This document shows, piece by piece, positions 25,119 to 33,007 of a DNA stretch of 64,000 bases. The notes beneath the pieces are model-generated. The model was not told the DNA's origin, searched no databases, and was given only the letters and a program-made list of their open reading frames with translations. Every line of letters starts with the position of its first letter. Position 1 is the first letter of the stretch. The DNA comes from Candidatus Latescibacterota bacterium (GTDB lineage Bacteria > Latescibacterota > UBA2968 > UBA8231), in assembly GCA_022820485.1 (NCBI GenBank), contig JAJEFJ010000031.1, forward strand, positions 1 to 64,000, written 5' to 3'. The position numbers and the translations under genes were made by a program.

Positions 25119-28100
25119 GCATGGCACCCCAAACCCCTTTTGCCTCTGTTCCGTCCCAAGTCGATTTCCCCGCTCAGGAACGCGAAATCCTCGAGGTCTG
25201 GCGCGACGGCAACCTGTATCGCAAATCCGTCGATGCCCGCTCGGTCAAGCGGCCCTTTCGCTTCTACGACGGGCCGCCCTTTGCAACCGGCCTGCCCCAC
25301 TACGGACACCTGCTGGCGTCCATCACCAAAGACGTGGTGCCCCGCTACTGGACGATGCGCGGCTACCGGGTCGAGCGCCGCTGGGGCTGGGACTGCCACG
25401 GCCTACCCGTCGAAAACGAAGCTGAACAGCAGCTCGGGCTCCGGTCGCGGCGCGACATTCTCGAGTACGGCGTAACCCAGTTCAACGAGGCCTGTCGAGA
25501 TTTGGTGCTGCGCTACACGGCCGAGTGGCAGCGGCTGATCGAGCGACTGGGGCGCTGGGTTGACTGGGACCATCAGTACCGGACGATGGACCCCGATTTC
25601 ATGGAGTCCGTGTGGTGGGTTTTCAAGTCGCTGTGGGATAAGGGACTCGTCTATGAGGGCTACAAGTCCCTCGCCTACTGTCCCCGCTGCGCCACACCGC
25701 TGTCGAACTTCGAGGTCAACCAAGGCTACCAAGACACGCAGGACCCGTCGATCACAGTGCGCTTCCGCGTCGTCGGCGAGCCGCGCCTGTCCCTGCTCGC
25801 TTGGACGACGACCCCGTGGACGCTGCCCTCCAACATGGGCTTGGCCGTCGGCCGCGACATCGACTACGTGCGCGCCACCACCCGCGACGGAGAACAATTG
25901 ATCCTCGCCGCTTCCCTCGTCGAAGACCATTTCCGTCGGCACGACAGCGAAATCGCCGAGGTAACGCCGATCGCCGTCGAAGACCTCGTCGGGCTGCGCT
26001 ACGAGCCTCTGTTCTCCTACTTCGCTGGCCATGCCGAAGAGGGCGCTTTCCGCGTCGTGACGGCCGACTTTGTATCCACCGACGACGGCACCGGCATCGT
26101 CCACATTGCCCCGGGGTTTGGCGAGGACGACTACCAACTTGGCCTAGCCGAAGGCTTGCCCGTGGTATGCCCCATCGACGCCGACTGCTGCTTCACCGAC
26201 GAGCTCCCAGACTTTGCGGGCACTTTCGTGAAGGACACCGATACGCCCCTCATCCGCCGCTTGCGCGCCTCGGGCCAGCTATTCTCCGAAGGCTCCATCG
26301 AGCACTCGTACCCCTTCTGCTGGCGCTGCGACTCGCCTCTCATCTACCGCACGATCTCCACTTGGTTCGTAAAAATCGAAGGCGAGGTAAAAGAGAAGAT
26401 GCTCGCCGCCAATCAGCAGATCTGGTGGATTCCCGAGCACATCCGCGATGGCCGCTTTGGCAAGGGCATTGAGTCGGCACCAGACTGGGCCGTCAGCCGC
26501 AACCGCTACTGGGGAACGCCGCTGCCGATTTGGCGCAACGAGGAGACGGGCGAAGCCGTATGCATCGGCAGCCGCGAGGAGTTGTGCGAACTCACCGGCC
26601 GCGAAGTCGATGACCTACACAAGCACTTCATCGACGACCTCGAGATCCCGGCACCGTCGGGGAACGGCTCGCTGCGGCGCGTGTCCGAAGTCCTCGACTG
26701 CTGGTTCGAGTCTGGGTCCATGCCGTACGCGCAAAGCCATTACCCCTTCGGGCGGCGCGAGGACTTTGAGGCCTCTTTCCCAGCCAACTTCATCTCCGAG
26801 AACCTCGATCAGACCCGAGGGTGGTTCTACACCCTGACGATCTTGGCCGCGGCGCTATTCGACAAGCCGGCTTTCCACAACTGCATCGTCGGCGGCATGC
26901 TGCTAGCCGCCGACGGACGCAAGCTGAGCAAGCGCTTGAAGAACTATCCCGATCCGGCTGAGATGCTCGAGACCTACGGAGCCGACGCCCTGCGCCTCTA
27001 TCTGCTCAACTCGCCGGCCATGAAGGCCGAAGAGATGCGTATGACCGAAGAGGGCATCAAGCAGAGCCTGCGCGATGTCATCATTCCCTTGTGGAATGCC
27101 TACAGCTTCTTCGTCACCTACGCGACCATTGACGGCTGGACGCCAGATGAGCGCCGTGCGCAGCCGCTCGACCACCGCCTCGACCGCTGGATTCTTTCGG
27201 AGTTGCAGACCCTGCTCCACGACCTCAACGCCGAAATGGAAGCCTACCGGCTCTATCGCACGGTACCGGCAATGGTGGCCTTTATCGAGAAGCTGACCAA
27301 CTGGTACATCCGCCGCAGCCGCCGCCGCTTCTGGAAATCCGAAGACGACCAAGACAAGGCGGCCGCGTACGACACCCTCTATCGGGTGCTGGTGACCTTC
27401 ATCAAAGCCCTCGCGCCGGTCTTGCCCTTTATCACCGAGATGATCTACCAAAACTTGGTGCGCCGCGTGGACCCCGAGGCACCTGAAAGCATCCACCTGT
27501 GCGACATGCCCCAGGCCGACGAGCACTTGCGCGACGCCGCCTTAGAACAGCAAATGGAACTAGCCACGCGGGCCGTGGTCTTGGGCCGCTCGCTGCGCAG
27601 CAAGCACGAGCTCAAGGTGCGCCAGCCGCTGCGGCACCTCTATCTTTTGCCCCCCAACGGACACAGCCACCACGGGCTGGAGCAGATGACCGACCTACTA
27701 GCCGACGAACTCAACGTCAAGGAGGTGGTGCTGGTGGAGGAAGAGACCGAGTTCAGCGAGGTCTCCTACCGGCCCGACTTCCGCGCCTTAGGACCGCGTT
27801 TCGGCAAGCGGATGCCAGAAGTCGCCGCTCGTATCCAAGCCCTGACGGTCGAGGATGTACACCTCCTCGAAAGCGGCGGCCAACTCTCCGTGGTCGGCGG
27901 CGAGATCGGGCTGGACGACATCGTCGTCCAGCGCCGCGAGAAGGAGGGCGTGGTGGTAGCCCTCGACAACAACCTCGGGGTGGGGTTAGACGTCCAACTC
28001 GACGACGAGTTAATCGCCGAATGCACTGCGCGCGAATTCGTCAACCGCGTGCAGAACATGCGCAAAGACGCCGGGCTAGACGTCGCCGACCGCATCCACG

Positions 28101-28276
28101 TCTGGGTACAAGGCACGACCACTCTGGAGGAAGCGGTTCAGCAGCACCGCGAGTACATCGCCGCCGAAATTTTAGCGCTAGCCCTCCACACCGGAGAATT
28201 GCCCCAAGAGGCGCTCTTGCAACAGGAGCGGCAGGTCAACGGCCACAATGGCACCATTGCCATCGCTAGGGCCTAG
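25115..28276 (+). CDS. ileS: isoleucyl-tRNA synthetase, eukaryote-like (type 2) form
   Basis: A 1053-residue class I synthetase that charges tRNA-Ile. The HIGH signature appears as HYGH at residues 62-65 and the KMSKS signature as KLSKR at 603-607, followed by LKNYPDP. The KxSKRLKNYPDP form and the ~1050-residue length mark the type 2 (IleS2) group rather than the ~940-residue E. coli type. A CP1 editing domain (WTTTPWTLPSN) lies near residue 230. The start overlaps yggT. Type 2 enzymes are generally less sensitive to mupirocin; that is family knowledge, not tested here. Confidence 0.95.
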   Translation: MSMAPQTPFASVPSQVDFPAQEREILEVWRDGNLYRKSVDARSVKRPFRFYDGPPFATGLPHYGHLLASITKDVVPRYWTMRGYRVERRWGWDCHGLPVENEAEQQLGLRSRRDILEYGVTQFNEACRDLVLRYTAEWQRLIERLGRWVDWDHQYRTMDPDFMESVWWVFKSLWDKGLVYEGYKSLAYCPRCATPLSNFEVNQGYQDTQDPSITVRFRVVGEPRLSLLAWTTTPWTLPSNMGLAVGRDIDYVRATTRDGEQLILAASLVEDHFRRHDSEIAEVTPIAVEDLVGLRYEPLFSYFAGHAEEGAFRVVTADFVSTDDGTGIVHIAPGFGEDDYQLGLAEGLPVVCPIDADCCFTDELPDFAGTFVKDTDTPLIRRLRASGQLFSEGSIEHSYPFCWRCDSPLIYRTISTWFVKIEGEVKEKMLAANQQIWWIPEHIRDGRFGKGIESAPDWAVSRNRYWGTPLPIWRNEETGEAVCIGSREELCELTGREVDDLHKHFIDDLEIPAPSGNGSLRRVSEVLDCWFESGSMPYAQSHYPFGRREDFEASFPANFISENLDQTRGWFYTLTILAAALFDKPAFHNCIVGGMLLAADGRKLSKRLKNYPDPAEMLETYGADALRLYLLNSPAMKAEEMRMTEEGIKQSLRDVIIPLWNAYSFFVTYATIDGWTPDERRAQPLDHRLDRWILSELQTLLHDLNAEMEAYRLYRTVPAMVAFIEKLTNWYIRRSRRRFWKSEDDQDKAAAYDTLYRVLVTFIKALAPVLPFITEMIYQNLVRRVDPEAPESIHLCDMPQADEHLRDAALEQQMELATRAVVLGRSLRSKHELKVRQPLRHLYLLPPNGHSHHGLEQMTDLLADELNVKEVVLVEEETEFSEVSYRPDFRALGPRFGKRMPEVAARIQALTVEDVHLLESGGQLSVVGGEIGLDDIVVQRREKEGVVVALDNNLGVGLDVQLDDELIAECTAREFVNRVQNMRKDAGLDVADRIHVWVQGTTTLEEAVQQHREYIAAEILALALHTGELPQEALLQQERQVNGHNGTIAIARA

Positions 28277-28302
28277 TACTAGTGAAGAGAGGTAAACGTA
28301 AA

Positions 28303-28707
28303 ATGGACAACAAACCCAATCAGCTGGACCAAAAAGACCTCGATTTCTTCAAAAAATTGCTCCTCGAAAAAATTTCCCAGACCTCGGATGACGTCGAAGC
28401 CATCGAAAACACCTCGCGCAACGACGCCCGGGAAACAGCCTCCGAGGACCGCTCGACCTACTCGCTGCACATGGCCGACCACGGGACCGACGCCATGGAG
28501 CGGGAAAAATCCCTACTCCTCGCCCAGCGCGGGGGCGATTACATCATCTACTTAAACGAGGCCCTGCAACGCATCGAGGACGGCACTTTTGGCATCTGCC
28601 GCACCTGCAAAGGGACAATCGGCCGCGGCCGCCTAGAGGCCGTGCCCACCGCCACCCAGTGCATTAGCTGCAAATCCAAACGCGAAGAGGCGTCGGACTT
28701 AGAGTGA
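28303..28707 (+). CDS. TraR/DksA-family C4 zinc-finger protein
   Basis: A 134-residue protein with an N-terminal coiled coil (residues ~8-75) and a C-terminal zinc finger, CRTCKGTIGRG...CISC. DksA-type proteins insert the coiled coil into the RNA polymerase secondary channel. This family also includes shorter YbfA/YocK-like members found next to ileS and lspA, as here. The ATG at 28303 has GAGAGG about 10 bases upstream and is preferred over the in-frame GTG at 28282. Its stop overlaps the GTG of lspA. Confidence 0.85.
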   Translation: MDNKPNQLDQKDLDFFKKLLLEKISQTSDDVEAIENTSRNDARETASEDRSTYSLHMADHGTDAMEREKSLLLAQRGGDYIIYLNEALQRIEDGTFGICRTCKGTIGRGRLEAVPTATQCISCKSKREEASDLE

Positions 28708-29210
28708 CGTTTCTGTGGATCATACCACTGGCCGTGGCCATCGATCAAGCAAGCAAATTCATCGTCCGCGGCTCCATGGCGCTGTACCAGTCCGAACCTG
28801 TATTGGGCAACTTTTTCCGCCTGACCTACATCCACAACCCTGGCGCGGCCTTCGGGCTAAACATGGGCAGCCCGCTGTTGCACACGGTCTTCTCGTTCCT
28901 AGCCCTCGGCATCCTCATTTACCTCTACCGCTCGCTCACCGCAAATGAGCGGCTTTTGCGCCTAGCGCTCTGCCTAGTGTTAGGCGGTGCCGTGGGCAAC
29001 ATCATCGACCGCCTGTACTTGGGGGAAGTGGTGGATTTTTTCGACTTCGGCCTCGGGGATTTGCGCTGGCCGATCTTCAACTTTGCCGATTCCTTCGTCA
29101 CCGTCGGCGTCTTGCTCTTGGCCTTGGGCTACTCTCGCCGCGAAAAGACGGACTCCTCCCCAGAGCAGCCGTCCTCTCCTGAGTCCGAAGAGGAAACCGT
29201 CCGGGAGTAA
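28704..29210 (+). CDS. lspA: lipoprotein signal peptidase (signal peptidase II)
   Basis: A 168-residue inner-membrane aspartyl protease that removes the signal peptide of prolipoproteins. Four helices are visible. YIHNPGAAFG is the conserved second block, and the catalytic pair is Asp102 (GNIIDRL) and Asp129 (FNFADS). It starts at a GTG overlapping the upstream stop (GTGA). The charged, Glu/Ser-rich tail after the last helix is not part of the catalytic fold. The window encodes several lipoprotein substrates (bamD, cpoB, and the gene at 54619). Confidence 0.95.
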   Translation: MTFLWIIPLAVAIDQASKFIVRGSMALYQSEPVLGNFFRLTYIHNPGAAFGLNMGSPLLHTVFSFLALGILIYLYRSLTANERLLRLALCLVLGGAVGNIIDRLYLGEVVDFFDFGLGDLRWPIFNFADSFVTVGVLLLALGYSRREKTDSSPEQPSSPESEEETVRE

Positions 29211-29216
29211 ATTCCC

Positions 29217-30170
29217 ATGGACCTCGCCGTCCCCGTCGAATCAGCCGCCGAGCGGCTCGATCTTTTCCTCCGCGTCCACTGTCCCCAACATTCGCGCAGC
29301 AGCATCCAAGCACTCATCAAGGCCGGAGCAATCCGCGTCAACGGCCAAAAGACGCGCCCGGCCTACTTGGTCCAGCCCGGAGACGAAATCGCCGTCGAAC
29401 TGCCCGAGCCCGAGCCATTAGCCATGCGTCCCGAGCCGCTGCCCCTGTCCATCGCGTACGAAGACGACGATCTGCTAGTCGTGAACAAGGCGGCCGGCAT
29501 GACCGTGCATCCGGCTCCAGGCGCGACCGAGGGCACCCTCGTCAACGCGCTGTTGCACCACTGCCGCGACCTGTCGGGCATCAACGGCGCGCTCCGGCCG
29601 GGAATCGTCCACCGGCTCGACAAGGAAACCAGCGGCTTGCTACTAGTCGCCAAGCGCGACGCCGCCCACCGGACGCTGGCCGCAAGCCTCCAAGCGCACC
29701 AGATCGAACGCCGGTACACCGCCTTAGTGTGGGGCGTCTTGCGCGAGGAAAATGGGCGGATCGAAGCGCCGATTGGCCGCCATCCCAAAAACCGCAAGAA
29801 GATGGCCGTGGTCGAGGATGGGCGAGCGGCGGCGACCCATTTCAGCGTCGCCAAGCGTTGTCCTTTTACGACCTTGATCGAGTGTCAGCTAGAGACCGGA
29901 CGCACACACCAAATCCGCGTGCATCTGGCCCATATCGGCTATCCAGTCTTCGGCGACCCCGTGTACGGAGGCCGCGACCAAGCTAGAGGAGTTCGCCCCG
30001 AGTACCGACGCCAAGCCAACTGGATGCTGAGCCTGATCAAACGCCAAGCCCTGCACGCCAAAAAACTGCGCTTCGCACATCCGACTACTGGAGAGATGAT
30101 GGAGTTCACCGCGCCGCTGCCGGAGGACTTTCAGGCCGCATTAGAAGCGGCGCGGATGGAAAGCGGATAG
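29217..30170 (+). CDS. rluD: RluD-family 23S rRNA pseudouridine synthase
   Basis: A 317-residue enzyme with an N-terminal S4 RNA-binding domain (AAERLDLFLR, SSIQALIKAGAIRVNG) and a catalytic domain. The catalytic Asp135 lies in PGIVHRLDKETSGLLLVAK. RTHQIRVHLAHIGYPVFGDPVYGG is the second diagnostic motif. The lspA-rluD order is a common gene neighbourhood. The end of a probable six-gene operon starting at yggS. Confidence 0.93.
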   Translation: MDLAVPVESAAERLDLFLRVHCPQHSRSSIQALIKAGAIRVNGQKTRPAYLVQPGDEIAVELPEPEPLAMRPEPLPLSIAYEDDDLLVVNKAAGMTVHPAPGATEGTLVNALLHHCRDLSGINGALRPGIVHRLDKETSGLLLVAKRDAAHRTLAASLQAHQIERRYTALVWGVLREENGRIEAPIGRHPKNRKKMAVVEDGRAAATHFSVAKRCPFTTLIECQLETGRTHQIRVHLAHIGYPVFGDPVYGGRDQARGVRPEYRRQANWMLSLIKRQALHAKKLRFAHPTTGEMMEFTAPLPEDFQAALEAARMESG

Positions 30171-30209
30171 TACGCCACGACCCTAGACAACCGACGAGGA
30201 GGACGGCCG

Positions 30210-31571
30210 GTGGACTTTCGACTCAACGACGACGAGATACTCGCCTTTATCGCGCGCGGGTACCATATCTTCCACCCCGCGATCGACGCGGAGATACACC
30301 AAGCGGTTTACGCTCAGACCCGCGCCGCCTTTGTCGAGGGCAAAAATCCCGGCAACGCCATCTACGAACAGGTCCCGGCACTTGCGCAGGTATTGTCGCA
30401 TCCACAGGTGGTAGGGGCGCTGACGAGCATCTTGGGCGCGGATTATCACATGCTCTGCCACCGCCATGCCCACCTGACCCAACCCGGCCAAGCAGCCGGC
30501 GGGTTTCACCAAGACGGAACGCCCCGAACCTTGCGGGGCTGGACCCGTCCCTGGCGCTATGGGCACCGGCCGCGCAAGGTGTTGCTGGTGTACTTCCCCC
30601 ATGCAGTGCCCAAAGAGTTAGGGCCGACGACCTTGGTGCCCGGGTCGCAGTACTATCGACAGCGGCCCGAGGCAATGGAAGCCTTGGAATGCGGGGTCGA
30701 GGGCGACGCCGGGATAATGGCCATCTGCCACTTCTCGTCTTGGCATCGGGCCGGAGCTAATACGAGCAACACTGAGCGGATTATGCTCAAATTTGTCTTC
30801 GACCGCCGGGGCGAGCCGCAAGCGCCTAGCTGGCAGGCCGCAGCATCCTACCATCCCGATTTTACCGCAACCGCACGCCAATGGTCGGCGCTCCCCGACG
30901 GGCACCTGTTGTGCCTGCCCAAAACTTGGAAGACGATGTGGAACTGGCTTAGCGGCCGCGGAGCCGAACGGCTCGGCAGCACGGCGTCACTACCGTCGCT
31001 ATTCCAAAATTTAGCGTCAGACCAAGAACACGAGGCGCTGGAAGCGGCCTATGGTCTGGGTGGGCAAGTAGATGCCGACGGAGCGCGGGCTTTAGTCGCC
31101 CGGATGCGCCACGGAGACGAGCAAGAGCGCGAGATGGCCGCAGTGGCGCTGAGTGCGGCGGGCCACGTCGCCGTGGATGCGCTGCGCGAGACGCTGGCGG
31201 ACCCCGATCCGTGGCTGCGGGCGATGGCCGCGGACATCGCGGGCGACCTAGGCCGCGAAAGCCTAGCGCTACTGCCCGACATCGAGCGCGCCCTAGAAGA
31301 CGAAGATGTCTGGGTGCGGCACAATGCCCTACAGGCGCTGGCACTGTGGGGCCGGGAGGCGCACGGTGCAGAGGATCGAGTAGTAGAGGCACTGACCGAC
31401 GCCGAGCCTTTTGTGCGCTTCAACGCCCTCGGCGCACTGATGAGTATGCGTCCCTTGGATGCGCGTTGCGCCAAGTGGTTGCAGCACGTCGCCGCCAACG
31501 ATGAAGCGCATCCCCAATGGCGAGCACAAGATGCGTTGCTGCGGTGGGACAACGCCACATTGCGCTATTAG
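30210..31571 (+). CDS. PhyH-family Fe(II)/2-oxoglutarate dioxygenase fused to HEAT repeats
   Basis: A 453-residue protein starting at GTG 30210 behind GAGGAGGA. Residues ~1-250 are a phytanoyl-CoA dioxygenase-like domain with iron ligands His100 and Asp102 (GFHQDG) and a distal His in SSWHRAGAN, followed by the Arg of TERIMLKF that would bind 2-oxoglutarate. Residues ~285-440 are HEAT repeats (AVALSAAGHVAVDALRETLAD, AADIAGDLG, HNALQALALWG, FNALGALMSM). The catalytic residues are intact. PhyH enzymes hydroxylate small lipophilic or natural-product substrates; the HEAT part suggests a protein partner. First gene of a three-gene unit with the ceramidase-like and TlpA-like genes. Confidence 0.85.
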   Translation: MDFRLNDDEILAFIARGYHIFHPAIDAEIHQAVYAQTRAAFVEGKNPGNAIYEQVPALAQVLSHPQVVGALTSILGADYHMLCHRHAHLTQPGQAAGGFHQDGTPRTLRGWTRPWRYGHRPRKVLLVYFPHAVPKELGPTTLVPGSQYYRQRPEAMEALECGVEGDAGIMAICHFSSWHRAGANTSNTERIMLKFVFDRRGEPQAPSWQAAASYHPDFTATARQWSALPDGHLLCLPKTWKTMWNWLSGRGAERLGSTASLPSLFQNLASDQEHEALEAAYGLGGQVDADGARALVARMRHGDEQEREMAAVALSAAGHVAVDALRETLADPDPWLRAMAADIAGDLGRESLALLPDIERALEDEDVWVRHNALQALALWGREAHGAEDRVVEALTDAEPFVRFNALGALMSMRPLDARCAKWLQHVAANDEAHPQWRAQDALLRWDNATLRY

Positions 31572-31591
31572 CTGCGCCGAAAGGAAAAGTC

Positions 31592-33007
31592 ATGCACGAG
31601 ACCAACCTACTGCGAGCCGGAGCGGCGATGATCGACATCACCCCGCCGGCAGGGACGCATTTATCAGGCAGCGGGGCTGGCGAACACCGCCCGGCTCAGG
31701 CCGTGATGGACCCGCTCTTTGCCAAGGCCATCGTCTTTGAGGCGGGCGAGCGGCGCGTCTGCATGGTGATCTTGGACCTCACCATTGTCACTGGCGACTA
31801 TACGGACCAAATCCGCGCCGCCATCGGCGAGCAAACGGGTATCTCACCCGAGGCGATCATGGTCCAGGCGACCCAGACGCACTCCGCCCCGAGCCTCGGC
31901 TACTTCATGCTGGACCCAGATTTCCCATTGGAGACGACCGAGGAGACCGAGTATCTGCGCGGGGCCGAGCGCGCCTATGGCGACCGGGCCGCTGCCGCCG
32001 CAGTCGAGGCCGCAGTCGAAGCGGTGGACAAACTGCAACCTGTGCGCATCGGTCTGGGGCGCGGCGTATTGGGGGATTTGGCCTTCAATCGCCGAGGCAT
32101 ACGCCGGGACGGCACCATCGCCATGCCCAAGCCGCTGGGTCGGGAGCAGCAGCCGTTCGGGATCGCGGATATCTGCTATCTCGAAGGGCCGATGGACCCG
32201 GAAGTCGGCGTGTGCTGCATACAAGATATGGATATGCAGCCGCTGGCCTTTCTCCTGCACTACACCTGTCACCCGGTCAATGCGTTCGGCTACCCCGAGA
32301 CCTACCGGGCCGTGTCCGCGGATTGGCCTGGTGCTTGGACGAAACAGATGCAGCAGCTATTCGGCTCCGCCGCCGTGCCGTTGGTCGTCAACGGCTGTTG
32401 CGGCAACATCAACCCCTGGCACCCCTTCGACCCGGATTGCCGACCAGATCACCAGCGGATGGGGCGAGAATTGGCCCAGATGAGCGAGCGAATCGTACAC
32501 AATATGGCGTTTGCCAACGACGCTACGTTGGACTTTAAGCTGGAAAAGGTCGGCCTGCCCTTGCGCGAAATTCCAGCCGAGCGCTTGCGCGAGGTCAACG
32601 CGATCCTCACTGAGCATCCGCAACCGCCGCGCGGTGCCAACGGCGAAGTGGACCCGCACTGGTTCCGGGCCGCATCGACCCACAGCGTCGAACTATGCCG
32701 CCAGCGGGACGCCGAGTTCCCCTATGAAATCCAAGCTTTCCGCATCGGCGACCTCGGCGTAATCGGCCTGCCGGGGGAACCTTTTGTCGAAGGACAACTC
32801 GCGCTCAAAACGAACTCAGCGGCCCCTTTTCTCTTTCCAGCGCACCTCACCACGCACTACGTCGGCTACCTGCCGACGCGGGCGGCCTACGCCCGAGGCG
32901 GACACGAGGCCAATGAAGACGTTACCTACTGGGCCAAACTCGCCCCCGGCAGCCTCGAAACGGTCGTCGAGCAGGCCCGGACGCTGGTAGAAGAGCTGTT
33001 CGCATGA
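31592..33007 (+). CDS. neutral/alkaline ceramidase-like hydrolase
   Basis: A 471-residue protein. The ATG at 31592 was chosen for its AAAGGA site; frame open further upstream only overlaps the previous gene. The N-terminal half follows the neutral ceramidase fold: AGAAMIDITPPAGTHLSG, QATQTHSAP (zinc-ligand His) and HYTCHPVN (second His), then NGCCGNINPW. The C-terminal portion ends ALTTHYVGYLPT-like, also shared with the family. No signal peptide is visible, so it is probably cytoplasmic, unlike secreted ceramidases. Many such proteins in environmental genomes have unknown substrates. Overlaps the next gene by 4 bases (ATGA). Confidence 0.8.
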   Translation: MHETNLLRAGAAMIDITPPAGTHLSGSGAGEHRPAQAVMDPLFAKAIVFEAGERRVCMVILDLTIVTGDYTDQIRAAIGEQTGISPEAIMVQATQTHSAPSLGYFMLDPDFPLETTEETEYLRGAERAYGDRAAAAAVEAAVEAVDKLQPVRIGLGRGVLGDLAFNRRGIRRDGTIAMPKPLGREQQPFGIADICYLEGPMDPEVGVCCIQDMDMQPLAFLLHYTCHPVNAFGYPETYRAVSADWPGAWTKQMQQLFGSAAVPLVVNGCCGNINPWHPFDPDCRPDHQRMGRELAQMSERIVHNMAFANDATLDFKLEKVGLPLREIPAERLREVNAILTEHPQPPRGANGEVDPHWFRAASTHSVELCRQRDAEFPYEIQAFRIGDLGVIGLPGEPFVEGQLALKTNSAAPFLFPAHLTTHYVGYLPTRAAYARGGHEANEDVTYWAKLAPGSLETVVEQARTLVEELFA

